This document shows, piece after piece, positions 10,101 through 20,300 of a stretch of DNA of 24,444 bases. Origin of the DNA: Dissophora ornata (Eukaryota; Mortierellomycota; Mortierellomycetes; Mortierellales; Mortierellaceae); assembly GCA_025201705.1 (NCBI GenBank), contig MU617071.1:1-24444 (forward strand), written 5' to 3'. Numbering within the stretch: position 1 is the first letter of the stretch; every line of letters starts with the position of its first letter. The position numbers were made by a program, and so were the translations under genes. The notes under the pieces are model-generated. The model ran no database searches. It was given only the letters and a program-made list of their open reading frames with translations, and was not told the origin of the DNA.

Positions 10101-12147
10101 GTCTCTGCACTGCTGCTTGAAACTATAGATTATGAAAAGGAAGGAGTATCATGTTGGTCAGTGGAAGCACCTTGGACACGGCCCTGTCGACCAGTTTGCC
10201 AGGACAGGTCAACTTCCTTTATATACAGATGACCCTGAACTGATTGCGAAAGAGGCCCGCAGTCTATTGCAGTACTTCAGATTCGATATCCTGGATCTCA
10301 GAGGTAAGCTTTCATCGCCAATAGCGCTCCGCACCTATTCCGTAGTGGCGAATATCCTCAAATAATGTCTAAATTGTAGATCCCCTTGGTCCATAACTTT
10401 CATATGAGTAGGCATAGGCATACAAATGCTCAAACTTAACAACGATGCTGTCAACACAGTTTCAAAGTCTGCCTTTGCAACCCATGACTCTATGAATCAG
10501 ACCATGCTCACGACAGCCATGTTCCAGCAAAAACGCAGCGTCACGTCAGCCGCGGCTCCAGATGGTCCCTGCGATACTCTGCCCTCAAACCGCAAGGGTA
10601 CAGTTGCTCCACAAGAAGAAGCGGAGATACACCAAGATGTAGCAATGGAAGTAGACAGCGAGACCTTCAACGAACTACCACCAGATATTCAGCAGGAACT
10701 CTTGAACCATCGTCACTTCGTATTTGTCAATCAGGGCCAGAAAAGGAACTCGGACTCTAACACCAGCGGCCAGGAAGCGCCAAAGGAGACTCTTGAATAT
10801 GGAAAGCAAGATGGACACCATAGCACAGAAGATTGGGGTAATCAGGAGTCAAAAGCTTTGCACGCATTGCCGCCTTGGTCCCAAGTAGACCCCACGGAAC
10901 TGATGGCATTGTCAACGCCCATCATAAGAGACACTTTGAACGAGTATGCAGGAAGACGGCAGACAGACGGCAGACAACTCGGCAGGGCCAATGGTAACAC
11001 TGACCATGTTGTAGAAGGAGGGGTCCTGCCTTCTCCTTCCAAGGCAAGTACCTTGGCTTGCTTACTGGCGTTGGTTCATATGAGCAGATAACAGTTTGAG
11101 GAGGCCGTGTACTGACAGTTCTTGTGTCTTCGACAGTTGGATAGATCAGTGCTTGAGGCATTGCCTCCAGAGATTCGAGCAGAAATCGAGCAAGAATACG
11201 CACATATCATGGAGAACCACGAGCTTATCCGGACTCTTGCTGACCCAAACCCTACGTTAGAAATCCCTTTGTTGCACCAATCTGCCTCCTTCGAGCCTCA
11301 AGGAAGCACTCGGAGAGGAGGCAGGGCTGGTGGACGTGCTGCGCCCATCCGTGGGCGTGGGCGGGGTCGCGGCAGAGGCCGTGGGAAGGTCCAGGGAAGC
11401 GCTGGCAGTGTTGGCAGCGTTGGTAGATCCATTGCCGCTACGCAAAGCGAGCCGAGCGACGACCCCCAAGCACCAGAGCATGCTTCTCATTCAGGTGGAG
11501 TGGACATCGCAAATACAAACTCTGTCTCTGGTTTGGATGAGGACTTTCTTGCAGCCTTGCCTCCAGATATTCGAGCTGAGATAGAGTCCGCTCACAAGTT
11601 GGAGGTGATGAAAAATCGCCAGAGGCAGGCATCCCTGGCCGCCACGACAAAAAATCAATCGATAACTAATCGCCACTTGGAGCACATACCGGGGAGCAAG
11701 TCGAACCGTGTGGGTATTCCGCTATTGGAGCGACCTACACTAATGGGTTTGCGCGAGGTGGGCGAATTGAGGAATATGTTGGCTGAATGGGTGTTGTCAA
11801 CGCTGCTGCGGGGAAGCGAATGTGAGGAAGATGCTGCAAGCGGCGACTCTAGCACAACGTCTGGGTTGATTGTCTACGACGAGGGGCCAAACCCTGAGGA
11901 TGTACAGTCGTTTTCGGATTATATCGCTCGAGTAATCTTTATGGAGCGAGACCTAGAGAGTGTGCGACTGCTTCTGCGTTATCTTCGGAGGAAGATCGAA
12001 GAGAACGAGAGAAAGGCGCTGCCGGTGCGTTCGACGCCTAGGAACGTTCGTGTACTCATGTCTTGGCGAGAGGCGCTGGAGCGCATTCTGGGCGTTGCTC
12101 AGCATTTGGTGTTGGAGATCTATGGTGGGACGTTCGCTCTTGATTGA
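7140..12147 (+). CDS. REV1: REV1, translesion-synthesis deoxycytidyl transferase and scaffold
   Basis: Exons: 7140-7249, 7354-7439, 7531-7557, 7668-7688, 7774-7840, 7948-8865, 8956-10018, 10129-10303, 10412-11043, 11137-12147; 4110 nt, 1369 residues. A BRCT domain at about 45-130 reads IFEGVVVYANGYTDP to VARPEWITESVKANKLL. A variable acidic linker follows. The Y-family core (about 410-840) has HIDFDCFFASV (metal-binding Asp) and QAVSVDEALVDVT (SxDE catalytic acids), then HhH motifs (VKDLPGVGYKITQDL) and the little finger. Three ubiquitin-binding motifs lie at about 907 (FNELPPDIQQEL), 1036 (LEALPPEIRAEI) and 1168 (LAALPPDIRAEI), with an RG-rich patch between the last two. The REV1 C-terminal domain (from about 1236, GLREVGELRNMLAEWVLS) binds Rev7 and partner polymerases. 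REV1 inserts dCMP opposite lesions and recruits Pol zeta at ubiquitinated PCNA. Intron 9 is GC-AG, and exons 3 and 4 are microexons. Confidence 0.95.
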
Positions 12148-12155
12148 CAGCCAAA

Positions 12156-12165
12156 AATAAATAAA
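12156..12165 (+). terminator. Probable poly(A) signal of REV1
   Basis: Two overlapping AATAAA hexamers (12156-12161 and 12160-12165) lie 9-18 bases after the REV1 stop codon. This is the canonical poly(A) signal, though the mRNA end itself cannot be seen from DNA. Cleavage 10-30 bases downstream would carry the REV1 transcript into the 3' end of the opposing open frame at 12183. Confidence 0.55.
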
Positions 12166-12182
12166 ACCTGCAAGTCATTTGT

Positions 12183-12821
12183 TTAAAGATCTGCGCGCGA
12201 CAGGGCGCAAAGCACACCATGCAGTTGTGATATTGGCTGCAGTACGCATTTGTGGCCCACACCGCGGAGTCTCTGTGCCGCATCGTCATAGCTCTCAAAC
12301 ATCCTCTTGATCCGCTCCTGAATTACCAAATATGCTTTCCTTTCGGCGACGCCTCCCACCCGCTTAAGGTCCTTGTGCGACGCCTGGTTGATGTCGAGGG
12401 CGCCAGTTGTTGCAAAAACGAACGCCCTGCCGGCAAATGGACCAAAGTACTGTGCCCAATTTGATCTGTCCATAATACCCGAAAGTGGCGGAAGCTCAAT
12501 ATCAAGTTGATCGTTCGAGGTGAACAACATGAAGAAATCCTTGTTGGACGCAGCCTTTTCCCTCTCCGCTTTGTAGTCGATGACTCCGTTAAGCTTGCAT
12601 TGGTGAACTTTTGTGCAGAACGGCTTTGCATCTAGTCCGACGAAACTATCGTCGTAAGGTGCTGACGGTGCATTGATAATACAGTGTTCACTCTTTCGAA
12701 CATTCACCGTCTCGTTCTTACAGGTGAGAAGACTTCCAGGCTTTGTGGACTTTGAAAGAGAGAAAAAAGTCCCAAAAAAAACCCTTGAAGTAGACCCATT
12801 ATATCGGAATGCTGCACAGTG
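12183..12821 (-). pseudogene. Probable relic of a Crinkler-like protein: PD-(D/E)XK-like nuclease plus helix-hairpin-helix C-terminus
   Basis: A 213-codon open frame on the minus strand ends at a stop at 12183 and opens after an in-frame TGA just above 12821. There is no ATG near its 5' end, and only about 220 bases separate it from the 3' end of the next gene, so no complete gene fits. Visible parts: CIINAPSAPYDDSF followed by KVHQCK, which fits the Asp...(E/Q)xK spacing of PD-(D/E)XK nucleases; DFFMLFTSN; DRSNWAQYFGPFAGRAFVFA; then a helix-hairpin-helix (INQASHKDLKRVGGV) with a basic end, ERIKRMFESYDDA. This layout resembles the C-termini of Crinkler (CRN)-type and related NTPase-nuclease families that are expanded in Mucoromycota and oomycetes. 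The NTPase region is absent. It could instead be the last exon of an unrecognised gene. The family assignment is from memory of motifs only. Confidence 0.45.
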
Positions 12822-13040
12822 TCAGTGATAGAAAAGAGGCAGAATATCATTTATTTGTGCGACAGGGTCAGGCTTGTTTGGGGTGGACTTGCCTCCTTGG
12901 GTCATCTAAGTTATTCATGCTGTCAGCCCCAGATAACTTCATCTACCGTTGCCATTTGTGATCCACTCACCCCCATAATAACGCGACTTGTATCGACTTG
13001 CATCTCAAGAAAATTAGTCTCCAATTCGCTCCGACCACAT
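12822..13040. other. Gap between the Crinkler-like relic and the methyltransferase 3' end
   Basis: About 220 bases show no credible coding exon. A minus-strand AATAAA (12855-12850), 186-191 bases after the methyltransferase stop, is a candidate poly(A) signal for that gene. Nothing recognisable as the missing upstream part of the relic was found here. Confidence 0.45.
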
Positions 13041-14102
13041 TTATTCGTTCCTCATAATGACGCTTAATCCATCAAAGATAGGCAGGACAGCCACGTCGAT
13101 TCGTGGATCGCTTTTGACATGTTCGTTAAATGCGTTCATATGATCAGCAGTCTTACGAAGAGATGCCTTTCTTCGCTCTTGTTTTGTGTCCAGATGGGAG
13201 ATGCTCGACTTGTGTGACAGCTGGGGTGATGGAGGCGGCGAAGGTAGCTCAGGACTCACATCTGTTGACTGAAGCACCATACCCCGAAAGAGGACATTAT
13301 CCGCAAGGATATAGCCATCGCTTGCCAGAAGGTCGCTGTCAAGAATGAAGTTCAGATAATTGATGTAGTTTCCCTTGTCCGCATCTGCATAAAACGAATA
13401 GGGTCAGGAGGGAGGGAGGTGGGTGCAGACTGCATCCGTGATAATTTAAGCAATGGGCGTACCAAGGAACACGACATCAAACTGGAGTTTACTGCTGGCC
13501 AGTTTTTGAAGACTAGACATGGCATCTCCTTCTAGGAGCTCAATCTTGACCGACTGTGGCACGTCGCCGTTGGATGAATATCCTTGCTGAACAAACAAAT
13601 CGCGCGCCAGACGCGCAGCCTTGACATCCTTTTCGCATGTATAGAGTGTCGCGCCCCTAGGCATCCCATCAGCCATAGCCATGGCGCTATAGCCCATGAA
13701 GCAGCCGAGTTCAAGGACCAAACGCGGCTTGGTGATCCGCATTAACATTTGCAACAATTTGCCTTGCAGCGACGAGATGGTCTTGTTGGCTGTATCTGGA
13801 TAAGCTGCAATGGACCTTGCGTGGAGCGTTGCAAACTTTTCTGCCAGGGGAGTGGAGTGCTGCTCGCAGTAACGAGCGATTGGATCCTCGTCTGGTTTGG
13901 CACCGGTTGATGTATCACCACTTTGAGTGTCTTGGGCACGTGCCCCTGCGCGGTTGCAGCCTGTAACTAGAACCGGGGTTAGGGCGGCGAGGGTAGGACT
14001 CGCGCTGAATGCGCGGGCATGGAGACCCAAGCAGCTTCTACGAGCCGAGGCACGGGCGAGGAGGAGTAAATCTGAGCGCGCGAACGATGTCAGAGCAGCC
14101 AT
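13041..14102 (-). CDS. Class I SAM-dependent O-methyltransferase (caffeoyl-CoA/catechol OMT-like), probably mitochondrial
   Basis: Two exons, 14102-13463 and 13384-13041 (984 nt, 327 residues), joined by a GT-AG intron whose junction restores the family motif FLDADKGNY. The N-terminus (MAALTSFARSDLLLLARAS, then repeated Arg and Ala with no acids) looks like a mitochondrial presequence. The Methyltransf_3 fold begins near residue 75: ARYCEQHSTPLAEKF; the SAM-binding motif LVLELGCFMGYSAMAMA; acidic motif II LYTCEKD; the DADK metal-binding loop; YILADNVLFRG; and the C-terminal strand VAVLPIFDGLSVIMR. Family members move a methyl group from SAM to a catechol-type or CoA-ester hydroxyl with a divalent metal; the substrate cannot be told here. 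A Pro/Ser/Lys-rich stretch of about 35 residues (SPELPSPPPSPQ...) interrupts the region before the last helix. The gene is divergent from DNA2. Confidence 0.87.
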
Positions 14103-14322
14103 TGTTGAGTTTGATCAAGATCAGGAGCCGGTTACAAAGCAACGATCGGCGATTGTGCAGTCACACGCGACAGGGCGACTCAAGGTGTGAGATGCACGCA
14201 ACAAACATTTCGACTCGCCACATCGCATCGCGTACATCTATTCTCTTTACATCAGCTGAAGTAGCAGCGCAACGCTCTACGTGAATCTTGTGCATCGGCG
14301 ACCGAGAGACACCCTGCCGAGC
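14103..14322. promoter_or_regulatory. Shared divergent promoter region, methyltransferase and DNA2, with two ACGCGA-type elements
   Basis: Only 220 bases separate the two divergent start codons. An ACGCGA at 14165-14170 and its inverse TCGCGT at 14228-14233 resemble the ACGCG core bound by fungal MBF-type (Mbp1/Swi6) factors, which drive G1/S expression of replication genes. That would suit DNA2. Two short matches in a CG-containing region are weak evidence. No TATA box stands out. Confidence 0.4.
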
Positions 14323-17300
14323 ATGCCCAAACGGAAGACCACCGGTAACCCCATGGTAACCGGCAAGACAGCCACAAATAACACAATGCCAATACACAGT
14401 GGAAACAGTAACAGAGGCAGCGGCGGTGAAAACGGCGCTGGTAGCACCTTCAGAAAGCACGCTAGTAGTAGCACTCTAGGATCTCGTGCAGACACAAAGC
14501 TCAGCCAGGTAGGCGAGGTTGAAGGAAGGAATAACAAACAACAACGACAATGCTGATATCAAGCGAGGCTGTGTTCTTCTGACACCAATTGTAATGCCAC
14601 CACCCTAGGCGAGTTTAAGCACCTTCTTCGCCAAAGTACATCCTCAAAATCGTCCTTCAAAGGAATCACCAGCTGCTCGCGCCTCATCGTCGCACCCTGG
14701 CAAACCATTGGCTGCCTCAGCTCCAATCAGGACAGTTGGTGCCAAGGCACCTCGGCGGATTATTATTGATGACGAATACGACGAAAATACCAATAACCTT
14801 GAGCAGCAGAAAGTGCGGGGACACTCGTCGTATCCTATGAAGCGAGCCAAGGCAGAGAATATGGCTAGGGTAGATTCAGGCACAGCTCCACGCAGTGCTT
14901 CTGCTTCCTTAGCTATGGCTGAGACGAGATTGCCCTTTGAGGAGCGCATGCCAGGTAAGATCAGCGAGATGCTAAAACAATTCAGCGTCAGGAGCTCTAA
15001 TCAGCGGCTGACACAGATCCGCCACGAGCCTCACTCTAACAAATGCTCACCATGTTCGTATCTCAGTTTCGCCCGTTCTGTCCACGGCGCGAATTGAGAT
15101 GGTAGACAGACCATCAGATATTCCGGATTCAGAACCAGAAATCACGACTCTGTCCTATACCGCCACGACCCCGCAAAAGGGTATATGCTCTCCAAACAGT
15201 ACGATCCAACCATCAGAAGATAGATCCAGTCCGTTTAGGACCCCTACAGGAAAGTCTCGGCGCTCAATGTCAACCATCGAATCTCTTGGTCTCTCACCTC
15301 AAGACTCTGTTTTTTGGGTGAGAACCCCGCCTTCGGAAGCGCTGAAAAAGCTCGAGAGAATGAACAGCGGTCGGTCCCATGAGGAAGGTAAAGGAACATA
15401 CAGCAGGCCATGTATTGCAGAATTCAACTCTCCATTGGAGATATTTATAATTGGCGCCATATTTACGAAACCTGTTATGTATTTTGCCCCAATCTCTTTT
15501 GCACAGAAATTGCATCGATAGTTGGACGTCTTTACGAGACGTCTTCCGCAGGCACTGCATTGCGGACAATGGTAGGCACTATCATAGGAGCCGTTGTTTT
15601 CTTTCCTGTGAATCTACTCGTATATATCACATCCTTTTGTCTCACACACGCGCTGCCTCTCGTTTACCAGGCTCGAGGATCACGAGACCGTATAAAAGAC
15701 ATGTTGAATACCATTCGTTGGTCGAGCGCGACCCCATTTCACGGCTTGGACGATGAGCTGGATGAACTGGAGCGACCCGACCCGGCGTCACCTACAAAAG
15801 AGCTCGTGGATAGACATAAAGGCATATTGGCTTCCCGGCATGGTTTTTCCAGGCATCAAAGCGCTCACGAACTGGGGGACAGCGGCAGGCGACGAGGGCG
15901 CACGGCCCGTATGGCACTTACACCAGCTACATCCATATCAGCAGAGCTCGCTTCTCCGACCAAGTGCCGCGAGGACGTGTTAAAAATGATTGAACAGATA
16001 AACGCTAACATGACGAATCCAGTCCAACATGGTAAAGCCGAAGATCTGGACCTTAACTTGGGGCAGGTGCTTCTTGAAAGGAAACAGAGCAATGCTGCGT
16101 GCATACCACTAGGCGCAGAGCCTGGTATCCATCTGCAGCGCCCAACGGCTTTAGACAGCGCGCCACGAACGCCGCAAAGAAACCAGTCTCCTCAGACGCG
16201 GGCCTCGCCAGGAGAATTTGACCAGTTCTTCACTGATCTGGAAATGGACGACCATGACCTGGAAGAGCTCACACAGCTCGAATTGCTGTCCACGCCAATG
16301 AACTCTGCCTCATCAAACACGACGTCCACATCAAGTACCATGTCAAGTGCATCCAGCTTTGCAGGATCATACGGCAGCAAGGGTGTGGTGATTGCTCGTC
16401 TGGACACCGATGCTATGATCGCATGCTCAGGTGAGGCCAGCCAGCACGTCCCGAGATTTGGTGCGAGTTTCAACGCTGGCACCCCCACGATAACCCAGTC
16501 AATGAACGATCCTCTGAGCGATGATTTCGATGACATTGGGGATTTGGGAGATGATTTTGAGATCGAGGACGGAGCCGAGGGCGTGGTAAGAGTCTTGTCT
16601 CGCTGATTGGAAACGAGCGCGTGTCGCTATTGACCATTGCGGCTGATAGGCGCTGCGATTTTGACATACATTTGGAATCATTTAGGCAGTTTCTCCACCA
16701 ACGAGCGACGATATGTCAAAATATAGACGGCTAAGAGTAACTGAGGTCAAAGACGGTGTTGTTGACACGCGGTGGCGTGACCAATGCAAGGTGAGAATGA
16801 CTGCATGATAGAGCCTAGAACTCAAGGACATTATCAAGCCAGACCTGTTACTCCAAGAGAACTAAATGCGTATTATTTCCTGATTGCTCTAGGTTCTTGT
16901 TGCTCAAGAGACAAAGGACAATACTCCGTTTTTAATCATTCTTCGAGAATCATGGACATCGAGCCGAGTCACATCAGGTAAGAGGTGCCTATGGATTCAT
17001 GGACGGTGAGATAATGCCCTGGTATCGTTACGCTGCTGACACCACTCCACTTTCCTCGCAGGTGATATTGTCCATGTTATAAGGGCCTTCATACACCAGT
17101 CAGGTGTAGCAGAATTGATACTCGACAATGCACAGGGCTATCTCATTGTCAGACCTGACAGCCTTGTGCCAACGTCCGTCCTTGCGGAGAGCTTTTCATG
17201 TATAAGAAAGCCTATTGTCGATATGCGTGCACGAAAAGCCGACGAATCCACAGTGCCACTTATCCACGGAACAATGCTCCATGAGTTATTTCAACAGTCG

Positions 17301-20300
17301 TTGAGGTCCAACAACTTTTCGACGGGGTTCATGGAATCTACAATCGACGCCATTATCAAGGCGCACCTTAATGATCTCTGTCTCGTTAACGAGTCAATCG
17401 AGACTGCTAGGGAAAGCCTCTCTCAGCTGATACCTTCCTGTCAAGATTGGGCGAGTAGATACTTGAGAGCTTCACCTGTAAGTCGACTAGGACCCTGTTT
17501 TTTTTTGCGCTAGATTTGCTTTGTTGAGCAAAGGGCTAACCAGCCAGGTCGAGACCGCCCTTCAATTGTTCGTTGTAAACAAATAGACTGAAGGGGTTAT
17601 CGACGACTCGGCAGGACACGCGATTAATGGCGATTCATATCAGTTGTGTGTCAACAAGATCTTGGATATCGAGGAAAATATTTGGTCGCCCATGTTTGGC
17701 TTGAAGGGCAAGATTGATGCGACTCTTCAAGTGGTGCTGGGGACAAGCAAGAAAAATGCCGGATCTTCTCCCACAGATTCAAGAACCCTGACCGTCCCAT
17801 TCGAGCTGAAAACAGGCAAAAAGTCTAACGTCATATCGCACCGCGCCCAGACCATGCTCTACACACTCCTAATGACGGATCGCTATGGTATGTTTTTATC
17901 CCTGTTGTAGTTGCATTTGCTGTCGCTATGGTTGTTATTACTGTTTTTACTGCCATTACATGCAGAGAGGACGTTACAACAGGCAACTGAAAAAATTGTG
18001 GTTTGTTGACTCCTTCGTTATTCAGACGTAGATGTTCAATGGGGGCTTTTGTTTTATCTTAAAACTGGAGACTTCATTCGTGTGCCTGCGCCGCATGACG
18101 AGATCAGGACTATTCTCATGCAGCGGAACGAAATTGCGACCTACGAGGAAGATAAGCTGTCGTTGCCTCCTATGGCAAGGAGCGCGCAGAAGTGTGGTCG
18201 ATGCTTCTCATTTTCGTCATGCACCGTACTACATAGGTTGCTCGAAAATGGCACTCCAGAGTCTTCAGGACTAGGAAACTTGTTTGAAGAAGCCACCGAC
18301 CACCTCACCGACACACATGCCGAGTTTTTGCGAAAGTGGAATCGACTTTTATCCCTCGAGCAGGGAGACGTGGCCAAGTTCCAGAGTCAGATCTGGTCTA
18401 TGCTTTCCATGGACCGCCAGAAAGCAGGAAATTGCTTTAGCAATTTGCTCCTGGCGGAGGAACTATGTGACGATACCTCAGACCAAATAACGTTTGGAAA
18501 CCGATTTATGAGCCATCGTTATCGTTTCAAGATCGAAGCCTCGCTGGCGCCTCAAAGCCAGCAGACGCTATCCCAAACTCTTCGGAATGGCCATTCGTCA
18601 TTGAGCTCCAACATCTCTGTCGGTGATCCCATTGTCGTTTCCTCTGAACGTCAGCATTATGCCCTGGCGATCGGCCATGTCCTCGACATGACTCTGAGCG
18701 ATATCACTGTCGGCCTAGACCGCCCATTGCTCGGACCACCGATGAGACTAGACGGCTATGATATGGAACGTAATCAATCATACCGGGGACTAATGGAGAT
18801 CGCACCGCCAGCCTTATCGGCAACGACCGGAACTGAAGATTATCATTCACATCTACTGAAGAACGATGTCACATTCAGGATCGACAAGGATGAGATGGCA
18901 GCTGGTATCGCACGGACAAGGAACAATCTAATTCAGCTCTTTCGCGCCGATGCGAATGGAGGCGATGCAAAGCGACGGCACTTGGTGGTTGATTTGGAGC
19001 GACCTACCTTTGAGCCAGTTGACAACTATAAGAGCTCCGATCCTAACCTAAATGACGATCAAAGGCAAGCCGTTGAAGCAGTGTTGGCTGCAAAGGATTA
19101 TGCGCTTATTCTGGGCATGCCTGGGACAGGGAAAACGACGACGATCGCACACATCATCCACACGCTGGTTGCACGGGGAAAGTCGGTTCTGCTAAGCTCC
19201 TACACTCACTCTGCTGTCGACAATGTACTGCTGAAGCTGCGGTCGGACATCAACGTTGTGCGGCTTGGAAATAGGGATAAGATTCATCGGGATATCCGGA
19301 AGCTGGTCCCAGATTTCACCAAACCCCCAGTGAACACTGTCGAGGCGATCCACAATTTTTACGGAAGATGTCAAGTTGTTGGAACAACATGTCTTGGCAT
19401 TGGCGAGTGAGTATTCGTGCGCCGTAATCAACGACGGTTTTTCCAGGTCAGGTTGTTGTCACTGATTTATTGATATTAACTGCCCAATCATTTGTCGGAT
19501 ACGACAGCCCTCTCTTTACCGAAAAGCGTTTTGACTACTGTATCGTAGACGAGGCGTCCCAAATTACGCTTCCTGCCTGTCTCGGACCCATCCGATATGC
19601 TGATGTATTTGTTCTGGTTGGAGACCACAACCAGCTACCTCCGCTTGTAGGACAATGAAATTGTTGCCGTGCAATAGGAGATATGAGACTGATAGTAGTG
19701 GCGTGAAAGTGCTTCTCAACTCACATATGGTTCATGCTTCATTTTCAAAACAAATAGGTCAAGAATCCGGAAGCGAGGAAGGACGGCTTCGATCTTAGTC
19801 TATTTAAAATGCTTTCGGATCGATATCCGGAGGCCGTAACCAGTCTCACGCAACAATACCGCATGAACAAGGACATCGTGCTTCTCTCGAACACCTTAGT
19901 GTATGAGAACCAACTACACTGTGCAACTGAGGAGGTAGCCAGGAAGGTGCTTGAAATCCCGGCGATGGATAGATTCAGGGAGCATTGCCATCCCGAGATT
20001 GCTCAGGATCTCTCTAAATCGTCGAGCATCAATAGCACCATGCGGACCCCCCTTTGTTGTGGCGAATCTTTGGACAAACCATGCTGGTTGGAGCATACGC
20101 TGGATCCACAGCGTTCAGTGGTTTTCGTCGATACAGACGACCTGCCAGCCCATGAGGTGCAGGTTGGAAACTCAACTCAAAATCCTATTGAGGCTCTTCT
20201 TGTGCTGCAGCTGACAGAGGCCTTGATCAGCGGTGGTATCGCGGAACAGGATATTGGTATTATTTCAGTTTTACGGGCGCAGCTTAAAGTCCTGTCACGG

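Noticed and set aside
12196..14177. A 12-base sequence (CGCGACAGGGCG) present at both 12196-12207 and 14166-14177
   Set aside because: The match does not extend at either side, so it does not support a repeat or mobile-element terminus; chance in GC-rich sequence is sufficient.
15794..15963. Two SPTK blocks in DNA2 considered as a repeated domain
   Set aside because: Only four residues match; this is better read as two separate short phosphosite motifs.
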